A stretch of 64,000 nt of DNA from Favolaschia claudopus (taxonomy: Eukaryota; Basidiomycota; Agaricomycetes; Agaricales; Mycenaceae): NCBI GenBank assembly GCA_037176885.1, contig JAWWNJ010000144.1, forward strand, positions 496,001 through 560,000, read 5' to 3'. The translations under genes and the position numbers were made by a program. Within the stretch, counting starts at the first letter, position 1; each line of letters starts with the position of its first letter. The notes under the pieces were generated by a model, which saw only the letters and a list, made by a program, of their open reading frames with translations, did not search any database and was not told where the DNA came from. Of the stretch, positions 41,628-52,594 are shown one piece after another.

Positions 41628-44600
41628 TCATGCAGTATCGTCGTCGGCCTTGAGCTGAAACTCGGGATTCTTCCAGTCGATTTGCTGTGTTAACGCTGCA
41701 CTAAGCAGCAATTCCTGCGAATAGATAGTATGCTGCTGCTTGGAAAGCGATCGCCATAAAGAAACGTCCTCTGGGCATGAGATAACATATCGGTAGGGGG
41801 CTGAGTTGAGTACTCGGATGGTAGGGTTTGAAGTCATAACCTAGAGGACACATAATTAGTCTGGGCGCTGGAGGATAGGAAAGAGTGTGCAAACGAACCT
41901 TGCCGCCTTGTGCCCCCACAACAGTTTTGAGAAGCTTGCGATCAATAGAAACCTTGGAGGTAACGTAGAACGTCTTGCCCTCGAAAAGCTTGCCGCGAAC
42001 TTCCTTGACGCGCTCAATCGCATCGGCAAGGCGGAAATTCCACTTCTTCTCATTGGTCTTGTCACGGAGAATGTAGTTGCTTTCAGCTGAAACATCGAAT
42101 TTTAAAATCGAATTGGCGATATTGGAAGAAATGTACATACGAAGCAGTTTGTTGGCCTCAGCGGATTCGATCGCCCATTTATCAGAGAGGATAAATGCAC
42201 CGGAAGCCAGAGCGCATAGAAGTTTTTCCGTGCGAATGAGGTTCTGAGCAACAAGATGCGTACAGTCCGACCCATTCGAGGCAGTCGTGACGCCGAGTTT
42301 GGATAGCGTCTAGATATTGAACAGCATCAGTCATCAACTGGACTCTGCATAGTTGCCCTGACACGCACCTTTAGGACGTTATCGGGCAAAACCATGCCTG
42401 TTGTCAACAGTTTAACTGGCCCAGCAGACTTGCGGGATTCACCACTGCCGACTGGTCAGAGCATGCAACGTTGAGGCAGGGAAATATCAGCACCTTGTAT
42501 TCGCAGCACCCTTAGATTTCTTGGTAGCTTTCTTGGTCGTCTCTGGGACTTTCGCCTTGGTCGTCTTTGGCGGAGCTACGTCGTCAACATCGATAACATC
42601 CGCACTCTTCTTCCCGCTACTGCCTCGTTCTCGCTGTGCTCTCTCGTCGAGTGTGCGATTTCCCACATCCGACAGCATTTCAGCGTCGTCCTCCTCGACA
42701 CGCGAGCTCTTTTTCTTGGATTTAGCGCCCGCTGCGGATGAAGAAGCCTCTGGTTGCTTTCGTTTTGATCCTGTTTTCGAAACATTCGCTCGCTCCTCCG
42801 CCAGGGCATTGACGCTCTCTGTGCGCTCAGGTTGACGAGGGGCCGAGTCTTTACCAGGCCCTGCCGTCATCTTCCTTTTACTGGAAGAAGCAGTCGTGGT
42901 CGTGGCAGCGACAGTCGCTGTGGTCGTCTTGTTGACCTTTGCGCGTTTCTTTGGCGGTTCATCGTCTGACTCACTCTCGTGGGCTGTTTCGTCATCGCTC
43001 GCGGCGTCCGTTACCGGAAGCTTGCGTTTCGGTGCAGGGTTGGCGGTGCTGGGGATGGACTTCTTCTTTGCGCGTTTCTTCGGCGGTTCATCCTCTGACG
43101 GAACCTCATCGGTTGCTTCATCGTCGCTCACACTTTCCATGGCTTGGACCTTGCGTTTCGGTGCTGGGGCGGCGGTGGCGGTGGGCTTCTTCTTGGACGG
43201 TCGACTATTGGAGGGACCAGCAGAGTCTTCTGCAAACGTCACCTTGTTTGGAGTTTTGGTCGGCTTTTCTTTGGCCTTTCCCTTTCTATTGTGCTGCGTT
43301 GTCGGGGACGTTTCCATCTCCGACGCCTCCACATCCTCCGCATGCTGCGTGTTCCGGCGTTCAGAGCTTTTCTTCGAATCCTCGGCGGAACGGTCAGGTT
43401 GTTTGCCTCGCGACTTGGCCGAAAGAATTTTCTTCGTCTCCACTCGTTGGGGAGCTGACGGAAGTTCTGGAAGTTCATCCACTATCATCTCTTCATCGTC
43501 CCCGCTTCGGTTTTTCATAGGACTGACCGAAGGAGGTACTACCACTCTCGAGGACTTACGCCTCGGGTTGCTGGGGGTAGTATCCATATCTTCGAGTAGG
43601 CTCTCGACTTCTTTGGCGCTGGCCTCAGTTCCCACCGGCGGTCGTCCATCCCGATCTTCATCCTCTTCGCTTGACAGAGCGTCCGGACTAACATCAAGTG
43701 CTCTTTCCGCAAGCATGGGCGCAAAATCGACGTTCGGGGAAACTCGATGTACTTGGACAGAGCGGGAGTGATGGCTTTCCAGCCAGCGAAGCAATCTTCT
43801 AACCACATGTGATTTACGACGGGGATCTCCCAAGCCATGGCTCTCTGGGTCTTCTCGCCTCCCATGCTACGAATTATTTAACCAAAGGTTAGGATGGTAG
43901 TTTAGGGAGAAACTTACTGGGCAGCAATAATAACAGTGTTCTGGCCCGACATGCCGGGAGAGAACTTCCAACCCAAAAGGTTGATGAGGCGCTTCAGGTA
44001 CTCCCGAGCAGGCCCCGTATAGTTCGTAACCGTGATCAAGTGTTGAGTGTCGTGAAGTGGGGGATTCTTCCGCACTGGATAATGCGGAAGTTGGTCCAAT
44101 GGATTTGAGACAGTACCGGTGGCGTGAACAAATAATAGCCAGTTCAGAGTACCGATGGTCTTGGTTTGGTTAAAAGCCTGGGGGAATTCAGAGGTCGCTA
44201 GTCAGATATATATCATCGAACTTACTGTGATAAATGCTTCTCCTGCTCTCCACCTCGTGATGAACACATCGCAGTCGACCACTCCTTCGTTCTCCTCGTC
44301 TTCGTCGTCGATTTCGACGATCAGTCCCCCTGCCTGCTCTACAGCTGCCTCAACGACTTGTCGTCTTTGCTTGTCCAGACCCAAAGTTAAACTGAGCAAA
44401 ATTTTGCGTCCGTTCCATATGTTGCCCAGAGGTGCCGCCGGCCCTGGGAACGGTGTAACCTTCTCTGAATTCCAAACCGCTGTCTTTAAAAACATATGCT
44501 TCACGGTGCTGAGTTTACGTGTTGTCGCTCTTTCGCTTTGGAGTTCTTCTAGTGACGACATGGGATGCAGAACTTTGGGATCCGGCCACTCGTAAGCAGT

Positions 44601-45400
44601 CGTAGGAAGCTTCCCTGAACCTATACCGGCAATTAGCAAGGGTTGGAAGACGTATAGGGAAGTTGTAACCTATTCGAAACGCGTCGTCGAACCAATGTGG
44701 AAGTAGCACTTTCATAAGATGTGTATGGTCTTCGGAATTTTTTCTGAGTTCCATGGCAGCAGCGTATCTGTCTGAGTCGGGATTGGTGGCAAAGAGGTGG
44801 GTGACATCCTTGCTCAAGCCGTGTCGCCACTGGCCACCGAGGCTTGTAATCCCGGCCTCGATCATTGTCTGGTCGGCGACGGATATCTACCATGTTGCCG
44901 ATCAGCCCTCGGAAGAGAAACAAAGAAACAATAAGACTCACTCCGGAGGCGCAACCTACTATACCAGAGAAAATCTTGCCAGGCTCCACGGAATAGAACT
45001 CGGATCTGAGATGGAATTGAATTGAATGAATAGACATTAGGCTGATTGAGGGGGGCCTACGGTGGTATTGACCCCAGAACCATCGCACGGTCCACCCAGT
45101 AGTCCTGGACGTGAAGTCAGAGGCTTGCTGCACAGGGGATTCAGGATGGCACGAACAGATACGATCTCGACATTTTCGAGTTCTATTGGTGGATTAGGAT
45201 TTGAGTTGGTGATATAGTGTGTGGCAGAGGATATAGTGTTTGCTCGTCGGGCACCATTACCCTCCAGCGCCTTAGCGAGCTGTACGTGGATAAGATGAAG
45301 TGGTTGAGTTGGACTGATTGGCTGGACTTGCCTCAGCTTGACGCCTTGGTGGCAGTGTTTCCGAGAGAAAGAACTTGATTCTTTCAAATAAGTCATTCAT
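41628..45400 (-). CDS. multi-BRCT protein, Brc1/Rtt107-like
   Basis: Scaffold of the replication-stress response that reads phosphorylated histone H2A in yeasts. Start MNDLFERIKFFLSETL (45400). The N-terminal BRCT repeats include IFSGIVGCASG, EAGITSLGGQWRHGLSKDVTHLFA, LLPHWFDDAFRIGY, WNGRKILLSLTLGL and NLLGWKFSPGMSGQNTVIIAAQ, then EIPVVNHMWLEDCFAGWKAITP. The long disordered linker (43833-42490) is rich in Lys, Ser and Glu with repeated PPKKRAK nuclear-localisation motifs. The C-terminal BRCT pair includes TLSKLGVTT, CTHLVA, RTEKLLCALASGAFILS, FEGKTFYVTSKVSIDRKLL, VVGAQGGKV and ends LKADDDTA at 41628. The first intron is GC-AG. Six-BRCT layout favours Brc1/Rtt107 over MDC1/PTIP, but orthology is inference. 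Confidence 0.8.
42938..43180 (-). repeat. 129-bp tandem duplication in the BRCT protein linker
   Basis: GCGCGTTTCTTTGGCGG at 42941 recurs as GCGCGTTTCTTCGGCGG at 43070, a 129-base (43-codon) period. The two protein copies read APKRK...SDDE..ESEDEPPKKRAK and so double a bipartite basic motif. In-frame, so it lengthens the linker without harming the reading frame. Confidence 0.75.
45280..45331 (-). other. GC-AG intron 1 of the BRCT gene
   Basis: On the minus strand the exon ends CAAGCTGAG and the 52-nt intron starts GCAAGT and ends TACAG. It joins RRQAE to LAKALEGNGARRA in phase 0. Reading straight through meets a stop. The site AG|GCAAGT is the canonical GC donor. Confidence 0.8.
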
Positions 45401-45516
45401 CGTGTAAGTTCGTGAAAGAGAACATGTGGGCGCGTGCCTAGCGTTTTGTTTGTTTGTGTCTCTGACCGCGTTTGACAGCGCACAGCCACATTTCCCACTC
45501 GCGTATCACCCCGACC
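45401..45516. promoter_or_regulatory. 116-base divergent promoter, BRCT gene / TCP11-like gene
   Basis: The two start codons lie on opposite strands, 116 bases apart. A GTTTGTTTGT run near 45447-45458 is the only notable motif. No ACGCGT is present. Confidence 0.5.
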
Positions 45517-47082
45517 ATGCAATCCGATTTTGGCAGCCATTTGCCTCTTGAACTCGCCCAGACTCTCAATGAAGCCTACTTCCTCCATTTACTCGCTTTC
45601 GACCCCGACGTTGTGGTCCCCGCTGGCAAATCGTTGCTCTCCATGATGACTAACAGTCGAAGCACGCCCGACACTGCTAGTGTTCTTCGAATTTGCCCGA
45701 ATGCACGCGCCATCTTACCATTTCATCGTAGACAACAGAGCCAGCCGCTCAACAACTGCGCGAAAGGGTAGAGAATGCTTTTCATAATGCGTTCTGGAAA
45801 CAAGCACTTGAGGCTTTGCAATCGGACACCCCTTCCGTTCAGATCGACCGTTTAAAGGGCTTGCTTTCCGATGGTTCGCCGTACAATTCTTTCGCTCTCT
45901 AACCTGACTGTCTTGCTAGTCAGAGAAGCTGTACTTCCTCTCTTTCCCAAACAGCACTCTATCATCGAAACACTATCTGCGCCATTACCTCCCACTTCGT
46001 CACCCCTTCTCTCAACCGTGTCCCTCCTCAAAGAAACCCTCGTTGCTCTGCGGCAACGAGCGGCTCCTATCAGAGACCCGACCATAGATGCGTTGTTGAT
46101 GGCCCTCGACAAACCATCCTCAGAAGTCCCACAACTTGTCCTCGACACCATCAGGTCCATCCTACTGCTTTCAGAGACAATGAAGGCAGACCTCAATCAA
46201 TTCGTTCTCGGTTCTTTCACCGAAACCCAGCTCAGGGATGTCGTTACTCGACAGGCCAAGCAGCGGGGGAAGGAACTGGTGTTGGCTATATGGAAAGATG
46301 ATGAGCAGGACGGATCGGAGCGCGTTCAAACCCTCTGGCACACCTGGGTTGATGACTCAGAAACAGAAGCGACGCTTGAGCCCAGGGATAAATGGATCAA
46401 TCGTCTGGTCCACGCCCTGGGCTCAACCAAACCAGTCTCCTGCCTTATTCCGGGTGCACCTCAAGACCCCGCCCGTGCCGATAATCAACTGCCGCCTCAC
46501 TTCTTCTTCATGACACCGCGGCTATTATACGCGCAGAACTATCTCCAAGCTTTGGTCGTAGCGGCTGCTCTACGTTCTCTGACAAGACTGCCAATGCCGT
46601 CGCTCGAGACAGCAGGCGGCAACGATTTCATGATGCGCATCTGGGCACTCTTGAAGGCCGAAATCGATGATGAAGTTCCCTCCGCCACAGGCACCAAGAT
46701 ACTCAATCTTGCGGACGAAGTGCTGCGGGCACGGCGGTTGCATTCCGTTTGCGACGAAGAGGAAGAGGCCCAGCTGCGAGCCGCAGTAGATCGAACATTA
46801 CGATACAGTGATCCAGTATTCTTGCTTTTACAAAAGCGTCTGCTCGAGGGGATCGCTCGTCAACTATGTCAACCTAAGCGATCTAGTGAAGTACCGGAAC
46901 GACTCCGAACTGGCCGACACACCCTGGACACTTCACAGCGCGCAGAGAGTTCTGGTGGATTATACCCCATGGGAATCATCAAAGGCTTCGAGGAACCGGT
47001 ATTGAGACGGGGAATTGAAGAGATTACAGAGAAGCTGAGCCGTTATATTGATTGGGTGGAGGATGTCTGGCATGTATCCTAA
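45517..47082 (+). CDS. TCP11/Sok1 family protein
   Basis: The T-complex protein 11 family includes yeast Sok1, a suppressor of PKA loss. Start MQSDFGSHLPLELAQTL (45517). Joined exons give EAYFLHLLAFDPDVV, FFEFARMHAPSYHFIVDN, VENAFHNAFWKQALEALQS, VQIDRLKGLLSDEAVLPLFPKQHSIIETL, then the long exon to 47082 with APIRDPTIDALLMAL, LDTIRSILLLSETMKADLNQFVL, FLLLQKRLLEGI and the closing IEEITEKLSRYIDWVEDVW. All segments fit the helical TCP11 domain. The second exon can only be joined by a GC donor (see below), so that junction is uncertain. Convergent with PAL (51 bases). Confidence 0.78.
45626..45680 (+). other. candidate GC-AG intron in the TCP11-like gene
   Basis: The 55-nt stretch starts GCAAAT and ends TGCTAG, with a good branch sequence (TGACTAAC) about 25 bases before the end. 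It joins VVVPA to VFFEFARMHAP. All GT donors nearby are in phase 0 and would break the frame. The donor is not the canonical GCAAGT, so a sequence error is an alternative. Confidence 0.45.
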
Positions 47083-47133
47083 TCTAATGGCATCCAAATG
47101 TATTGAAACAGGGAAAAATTGCGCTATAAACAA

Positions 47134-50055
47134 TTACTGAAATACTTGGACGAGGAGACTCTGCATATCGCCGTCGCGGATGGCCTAAACATGGTCAGCA
47201 TAGGTCGTTTTCCAACACAAGCACTGACCTCGTATATGATAGAAATATTTTGCCCGATCGTAACGTCGTCGACCCCCAATCCATTAACAAACAGATTATA
47301 ATTTTCAGCACCGTGCATCTTGATGCCGAGCGTCAGCCGGATGAAGTCGTACACAGGCCTCGTCTTCCCCAGGTATGCGCTCGCAGGAGACGGTCCCCGT
47401 TGACCAGACAAGAACTCCCCACGGAGTTTATTGAGGAGGCTTGTCCCCTGTAGCATTATTTTCGCTTGGAAAGCAGATATCGTCGACAAGGCGGGCGTCT
47501 GCGCGGTCGTCAACTCCAGACCGGTGAAGAAGCCGAGTAGCATGCTCGATGTGGAGGAGGCGACCTCGCGCATCTGATCTGCGGCGTCCATAGTGCTTGT
47601 ACGTTCGAGGGAGGCTTTCATGACGTTGAATACCGCGTTTGCGGTCTTGAGATCTCTGAAAATATCTCCGAAAGACGCGACTAGTTCTTCGTGCACGATC
47701 TGATAGAGGCTCTTCACAAACTCCTCGTACATTGCTCGAATATCGAGAGCTTCACGATGAACAATTAGTCCGAGGGCGCAACCTGTATTGGTATGTAGAA
47801 CTGACCTTGACAAAGGACGTAAAGATACGACGCAGTTAGCATCGCGAGAACGTCGAGAGAATTAATCGTCGCGCGAGCGGATATCAAGGCCAGGGAGCTG
47901 ATACCAGGTAAGCTTCGCCACATGCGAGGAACAGGACCACTCACTTGACCGCCTGATTATGCATTTCGGCAGACTGGATATGCGTACTGACTGGGTTCGC
48001 GAGATAACCCAATTCCGAAACATATGCTGCGGTCGCAATGTCGACGCCTTTGCCGAAGTAATTCAGCGACGGTTCGCTCGCCGCCAATGACGGTGGTAGA
48101 CCCCGATTCATGGCCGGATTCAGGAGCTCGGTTCCTTGAGCAAACAAGAGTTTTCCGATGTGATGCAGGGCGATGCGAGTCTTTTCCATGGCGTTGCTTA
48201 CACTCATCGCCTGAAAATTCCCCCCTACGAACCAGATGAGATACATACGACAGCTGTGGACTGGACATACCGTGATGTATCTCACCCGTCTCGCCATCTA
48301 CTAAAGGATTGTCCGTGGCTATGGAAGTCTGATTAAGACTAGCATACACCATAGAGGGAAATAAGTTTACTCGAATTGCATTCTTGTGTAACGGTGTCAA
48401 GGGCGGAGAGGATGTCCTCGATTTGAGGGCCCAAGAACTGAGGGGCTGTACGCAGAGGATAACGATCCTGACGCAATGAGTGCTTATCTTCTTCCAAGCT
48501 GACTTCCTCCTCAACTGTGGCAGCAAATTTAGTGCCTTCGAGCAAGTTCCAGATATTTTCGGCGCATTCGACCTGAATGTACCTCATACATTAAAGACTA
48601 CGATACCAGTTGGACTGGAAACTCACCTGGCCTGGATGGGGACGAGCTGTTGCGTGAATGAAATGCGCGAACGAACCACGGCTTCCAACGAGAGCCTCCG
48701 TGCCCATTGCTGTGCATACTTGAGCCAGGAGAGTCAATTGAACGGCTTCGTTCAATGCGAGAGCTGCAACACTCGCAGAAAACGCGGTTCCGTTCAAGAT
48801 TCCTGAAGCATAGTAATTAGCAACCGAAATATCGCAAAATGAGTAAAGCGGTACCAAGGTGCTCTTTGGATGCCAGAGAGATCGGTTTAATGCCATGAGC
48901 AGCCAGAGCGGTAACGGAAGGCACCATTTTCCGGGTTCCGAAAGCCGGTGGGCCCTGGAAGGCACGGATAGAGGGATTCCCAACTTGTGTAGTTCCGCTG
49001 TGAGCCGAAAAAAATCCAGACGATAACATGACCTTACCCAACAATCCTGCTACATACGATAAAGGCGAGAGATCTGATTCCACATCAATGACATGGAACT
49101 GACGAACGAAGGATATACAGACCTCCTGAAGCGCTGATAGAGCCACGCATTGGCACAGCAGGGACGACATTGGCGCGGAGGATTTCGTTAATCGTTTCAA
49201 TGAGCTCCCAACTGTATTTTCATCTCCTTAGTATTCAGTTGCGAAGTGTGGGTAGGCAATTACCGGACTCCGCTGTGCCCTCGAATAAGCGAATTCATGC
49301 GAACCAGAATCGCACCTCGAACCCAGGCTTCAGGCATCGTCTTCGAGCTTCCAGGATCTAGGAGTGGGAGAATGCGTGGAGGCTCTTGGGATGAGGGGAG
49401 GACGCCTAGCCATATACTCAGCTGCGAGAGCTGATTCCGTGCTGAGCTCGAACCCACCTGCATGTTGGTGTTGAAGAAGAGCGTGTCCTAACAGTATGGG
49501 CTTATCCGTGCGAGTGTCAGCTACAGTGAGAAGAAAATTTAGCGATAACAGAGGTAGTCATCCGAGTACCATACCACTACCACCGAAACCTGTTGATAGT
49601 CCGTACACACTGGTACCCTTCGCCACTTTGTCCGTGATCACGGCTCGACTTTTTTCAACACGTTCCTGCAGGAAGAATCAGTCGGCGAAGCTTTGAGGAT
49701 TTCAGTGGCAACAGACCTTGATAGAATTGTCGGTGGAAAGTTGTACTTCGACATCAATATGCCGAGCAGCTGCAGCAACGGCGGCGATGGATAAAGTCTG
49801 TCCGTTGACCTCAATGGCCTGCCTGTCGTTTCTTTCGAAGGTATCAGAGACGGAAAAAAATGCAAATCGAACAACGTACATGTATCGTTCGAGTTCCCGC
49901 TGACCATCGAGAAATCTGGAGCGCAGGGTTGGGAAATGAGAGGACCACTTCGACGAATGGTTGTCGGGAGCCTTGTCTTCGACAGTGCCGTTGAACCCGT
50001 TTGCAGGAACGGTTGTCCTTGGGGCAAGATTTTGGGTGCTATCGTTTACTACCAT
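47134..50055 (-). CDS. PAL: phenylalanine ammonia-lyase
   Basis: Deaminates L-Phe (in some fungi L-Tyr) to cinnamic acid using an autocatalytic MIO group. Start [13 protein letters not shown] (50055). Then [19 protein letters not shown] (active-site Tyr loop), [27 protein letters not shown] with the Ala-Ser-Gly triad that forms [42 protein letters not shown] (Asn and Gln-contact region), [28 protein letters not shown] and HNQAVNSLALIS. The C-terminus reads [17 protein letters not shown] and [15 protein letters not shown], ending at 47134. Fifteen or so short introns join in frame. All catalytic motifs are kept. It is not in a visible phenylpropanoid cluster. Confidence 0.93.
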
Positions 50056-50832
50056 AGTGTGAATTTGTGAAGGGATATCTGGGAGGTCAACTCGTTAAAT
50101 AAGCTGGTCGGGCAAGATCCGTATTGTCGCGTCATAAAAGTTGAAATGCGAGAAATCTGATGTGGAATGGATGGCTATACGAGCGGCTTAGGCACAGTAT
50201 GGGTTGTATCCTCCCTTCTGCAGCAGAGTGATTGCATTTAGCTTTTAGTGTTATATGCGATTCTAGGATTGCAAAAATTGATTTTGGGAGACCTAGAGCC
50301 TTTTTTTCGAGGTGAATTCTGTCCAGATTCGATCTCAGGTCGGAGTGGGTCCCGCTAATATCATCACCCAAGATCCTTCCGAGTTGACGCTGTGATGGAA
50401 GAAATGTCGTATTTCAAAGGTTTTGGGGTACCAATAGGGTTCAAATTCGCACTGAGGCCATGTTGAGATAGAAGATACGCTGGGAGTGTGAGATCCGCGC
50501 ACGGGTGCGCGTTTTTCGTCGAAATTTCCTGGGTAAACCGTTGCTAACTTGGGTCTCAGGCGCTGAATCGGTGGGGGCCACCAGACTCAGCCTATGACGT
50601 GATTCCAATTCCTGGTGTAGAATCACACGACGAGCTGTGAGGCTACAGTTCGTGGTCGACTGTACAGCGAGTTTGAAAACTGAGCAATCATTGCAAGGAG
50701 AAAAAGTAGGTTCCCATATAAGGCAAGAACTGAAACTTCATCTGGCCGCGGCAAAGACCTTGGCAAACACCACCTTACAACGCGCTTTGGAACAAATCAT
50801 TCAGTTCAACTCTGTTGAACTGCAGGCGTAAC
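50056..50832. other. 777-base divergent region, PAL / SSL1
   Basis: Holds both promoters. Short open frames on both strands lack family resemblance. It contains a 16-base GC-rich palindrome (50496-50511, separate entry). No further structure is visible. Confidence 0.5.
50496..50511. promoter_or_regulatory. 16-bp GC-rich palindrome in the PAL-SSL1 intergenic region
   Basis: CGCGCAC and GTGCGCG are perfect 7-base inverted arms around a central GG. It lies about 440 bases upstream of PAL and 320 upstream of SSL1, in otherwise mixed-composition DNA. The form fits a site for a dimeric regulator; no function is known. Confidence 0.4.
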
Positions 50833-52443
50833 ATGCCTCCTCGCCGCGATAACGAATATATGGATGTTGACTCGGACTCCGACGTCTCTGTTGGTGGGCG
50901 GAAAGGCAAAGGAAAGGCAACCGCCGGCGACAAACGCAAGAAGGACAAAGGAAAAGGCAAAGCAACCGATGTGAGTCGCGGTATTCACGTTCCCCAAGCG
51001 CGATAATCGTACAGTAGTAGGGTGCTTATACATGGGAAGCATCGTATACCCGCTCTTGGGATACGGTGCAAGAGGATGAAGCTGGCAGCCTCCAAGGGGC
51101 GGTCGAGGACTGGATGACTAGAGGGCGTCGTAGGAGGTCTATCTTCCTTCTTTTCTTCTTGACGAGCAATTAGACAATTTCTGCAGATTGTTAGCTCCCG
51201 CTGCTCCTGTCCGGCGTACTATCATCCGACACCTTGTTCTTTTACTGGACCTTTCGGCATCTATGCTTGACCGGGATATGCGTCCAACTCGATTCGACTT
51301 GACGCTGCAATATGCTCGTGAATTTATCGTTGAGTGGTTTGACCAGAATCCTCTTGGTCAAATTGGCGTTGTGGGCATGCGTGCTGGTATTGGAGAGCGA
51401 GTTGGAGAGATGTCCGGTGGGGGTTTTGAGATAGCATATTTGATGCTGGCTAAGCAGCGCACAGGTAACCCTCAGGACGTTCTGAAAGCTATAGCTGATA
51501 GGCTGAAACTCGAGCCGGCTGGTGAGCCAAGTCTTCAAAATTCGATCGAACTTGCAAGAGGCAGTATGAAGTATGACCCTTGTTCAACCAGTCAAGCCGT
51601 TTTCTCATCCTTGTTCCTAGCCATCTTCCTACCCACTCTTCGCGCGAAATTCTCATAATCTTTGGTTCGCTGACTACATGTGATCCGGGAAACATTCACG
51701 AAACGCTTGACGCCTGCGTGGCAAACAAAATAAGAATATCAGTCGTTGCTCTAGCTGCGGAAATGAAAATTTGCAGAGAGCTTTGCGACAAAACCGGTGG
51801 TAAATGGCTGTTTATTCGTCTCAATCTGTCGGTCAAACGTTATTCAGGTCAATTCGGCGTAGCCTTGAATGAAGGACATTTCAAGGATCTTTTGTTTGAG
51901 CTGATCCCTCCGCCAGCTCAAAAAGCGCTCACCAGAGCTGCTGGGGCTGGTGCAACAAATCCCGCAGCTGATCTCATGATGATGGGATTCCCGACTCGAC
52001 TTCCCGATTCTTCGCCGCCAAGTCTTTGTGTGTGTCATTCAGAACTGCGAAGTGAAGGTTTTCTCTGTCCTCGCTGCCTTGCCAAAGTGTGCGATGTGCC
52101 AACAGACTGCGACGTTTGCGACTTGATGATTGTCAGCTCTCCTCATCTTGCACGCAGTTATCATCATCTATTCCCTGTCAAACCGTATACCGCTATGTGA
52201 GTTGTCTTTTGTGCTTCATCGCTCGTTAACAACCCTAGCAGAATGAGCATGGACGACGCGTCAGAATCTATTGGCTGCCACGGTTGTGCTCGAGCGTTTC
52301 CTACAGCTGCTTTAACGGGGGTGAGCGAAGGCATTAGCGCCATTGGACGATACCGATGCCCGGAATGCCAGGGCGAGTTTTGCTCAGACTGCGATGTTTT
52401 CGTGCATGATGTGACCCACGTATGCCCTGGATGTGGTAAATAG
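50833..52443 (+). CDS. SSL1: TFIIH core subunit SSL1 / p44
   Basis: Structural and regulatory subunit of TFIIH that activates the XPD helicase in transcription and nucleotide excision repair. Start [15 protein letters not shown] at 50833, with an N-terminal basic region ([21 protein letters not shown]). Then [18 protein letters not shown], the vWA domain ([77 protein letters not shown]), [12 protein letters not shown], and zinc ligands in [22 protein letters not shown] and [23 protein letters not shown]. The C-terminal C4C4 RING-like domain is [27 protein letters not shown] and CPGCGK, ending at 52443. Intact. Confidence 0.93.
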
Positions 52444-52469
52444 ACCCAGAAATATATTATCGCACTTTT

Positions 52470-52510
52470 AGCGCTGGCAGTAAGCGCTAGTAAGCGCTAG
52501 TAAGCGCTTA
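52470..52510. repeat. AGCGCT tandem motif downstream of SSL1
   Basis: Four copies of the palindrome AGCGCT start at 52470, 52483, 52493 and 52503. The last three are units of TAAGCGCTAG repeated exactly every 10 bases, i.e. one helical turn. It lies 27 bases after the SSL1 stop and 85 bases before the next start on the same strand. Confidence 0.85.
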
Positions 52511-52594
52511 AGCTGCGAAGCGTGAGAAGAACACGCTTTGCACGTGCGGGTGATGGCTAATGTGTATTGTCTTTCTTTGACTCCAACCACTACA

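Noticed and set aside
42896..43771. A 291-codon plus-strand open frame.
   Set aside because: Antisense shadow of the Lys/Ser/Glu-rich linker of the BRCT gene; no family resemblance and no splice context.
50441..50475. GGTTCAAATTC resembling a tRNA B box.
   Set aside because: Flanking bases do not pair into a T stem and no A box or cloverleaf precedes it. No other tRNA-like box was found in the window.
47134..50832. PAL as the core of a secondary-metabolite cluster.
   Set aside because: Its neighbours are TCP11-like and TFIIH genes; no cluster-type enzymes or transporters adjoin it.
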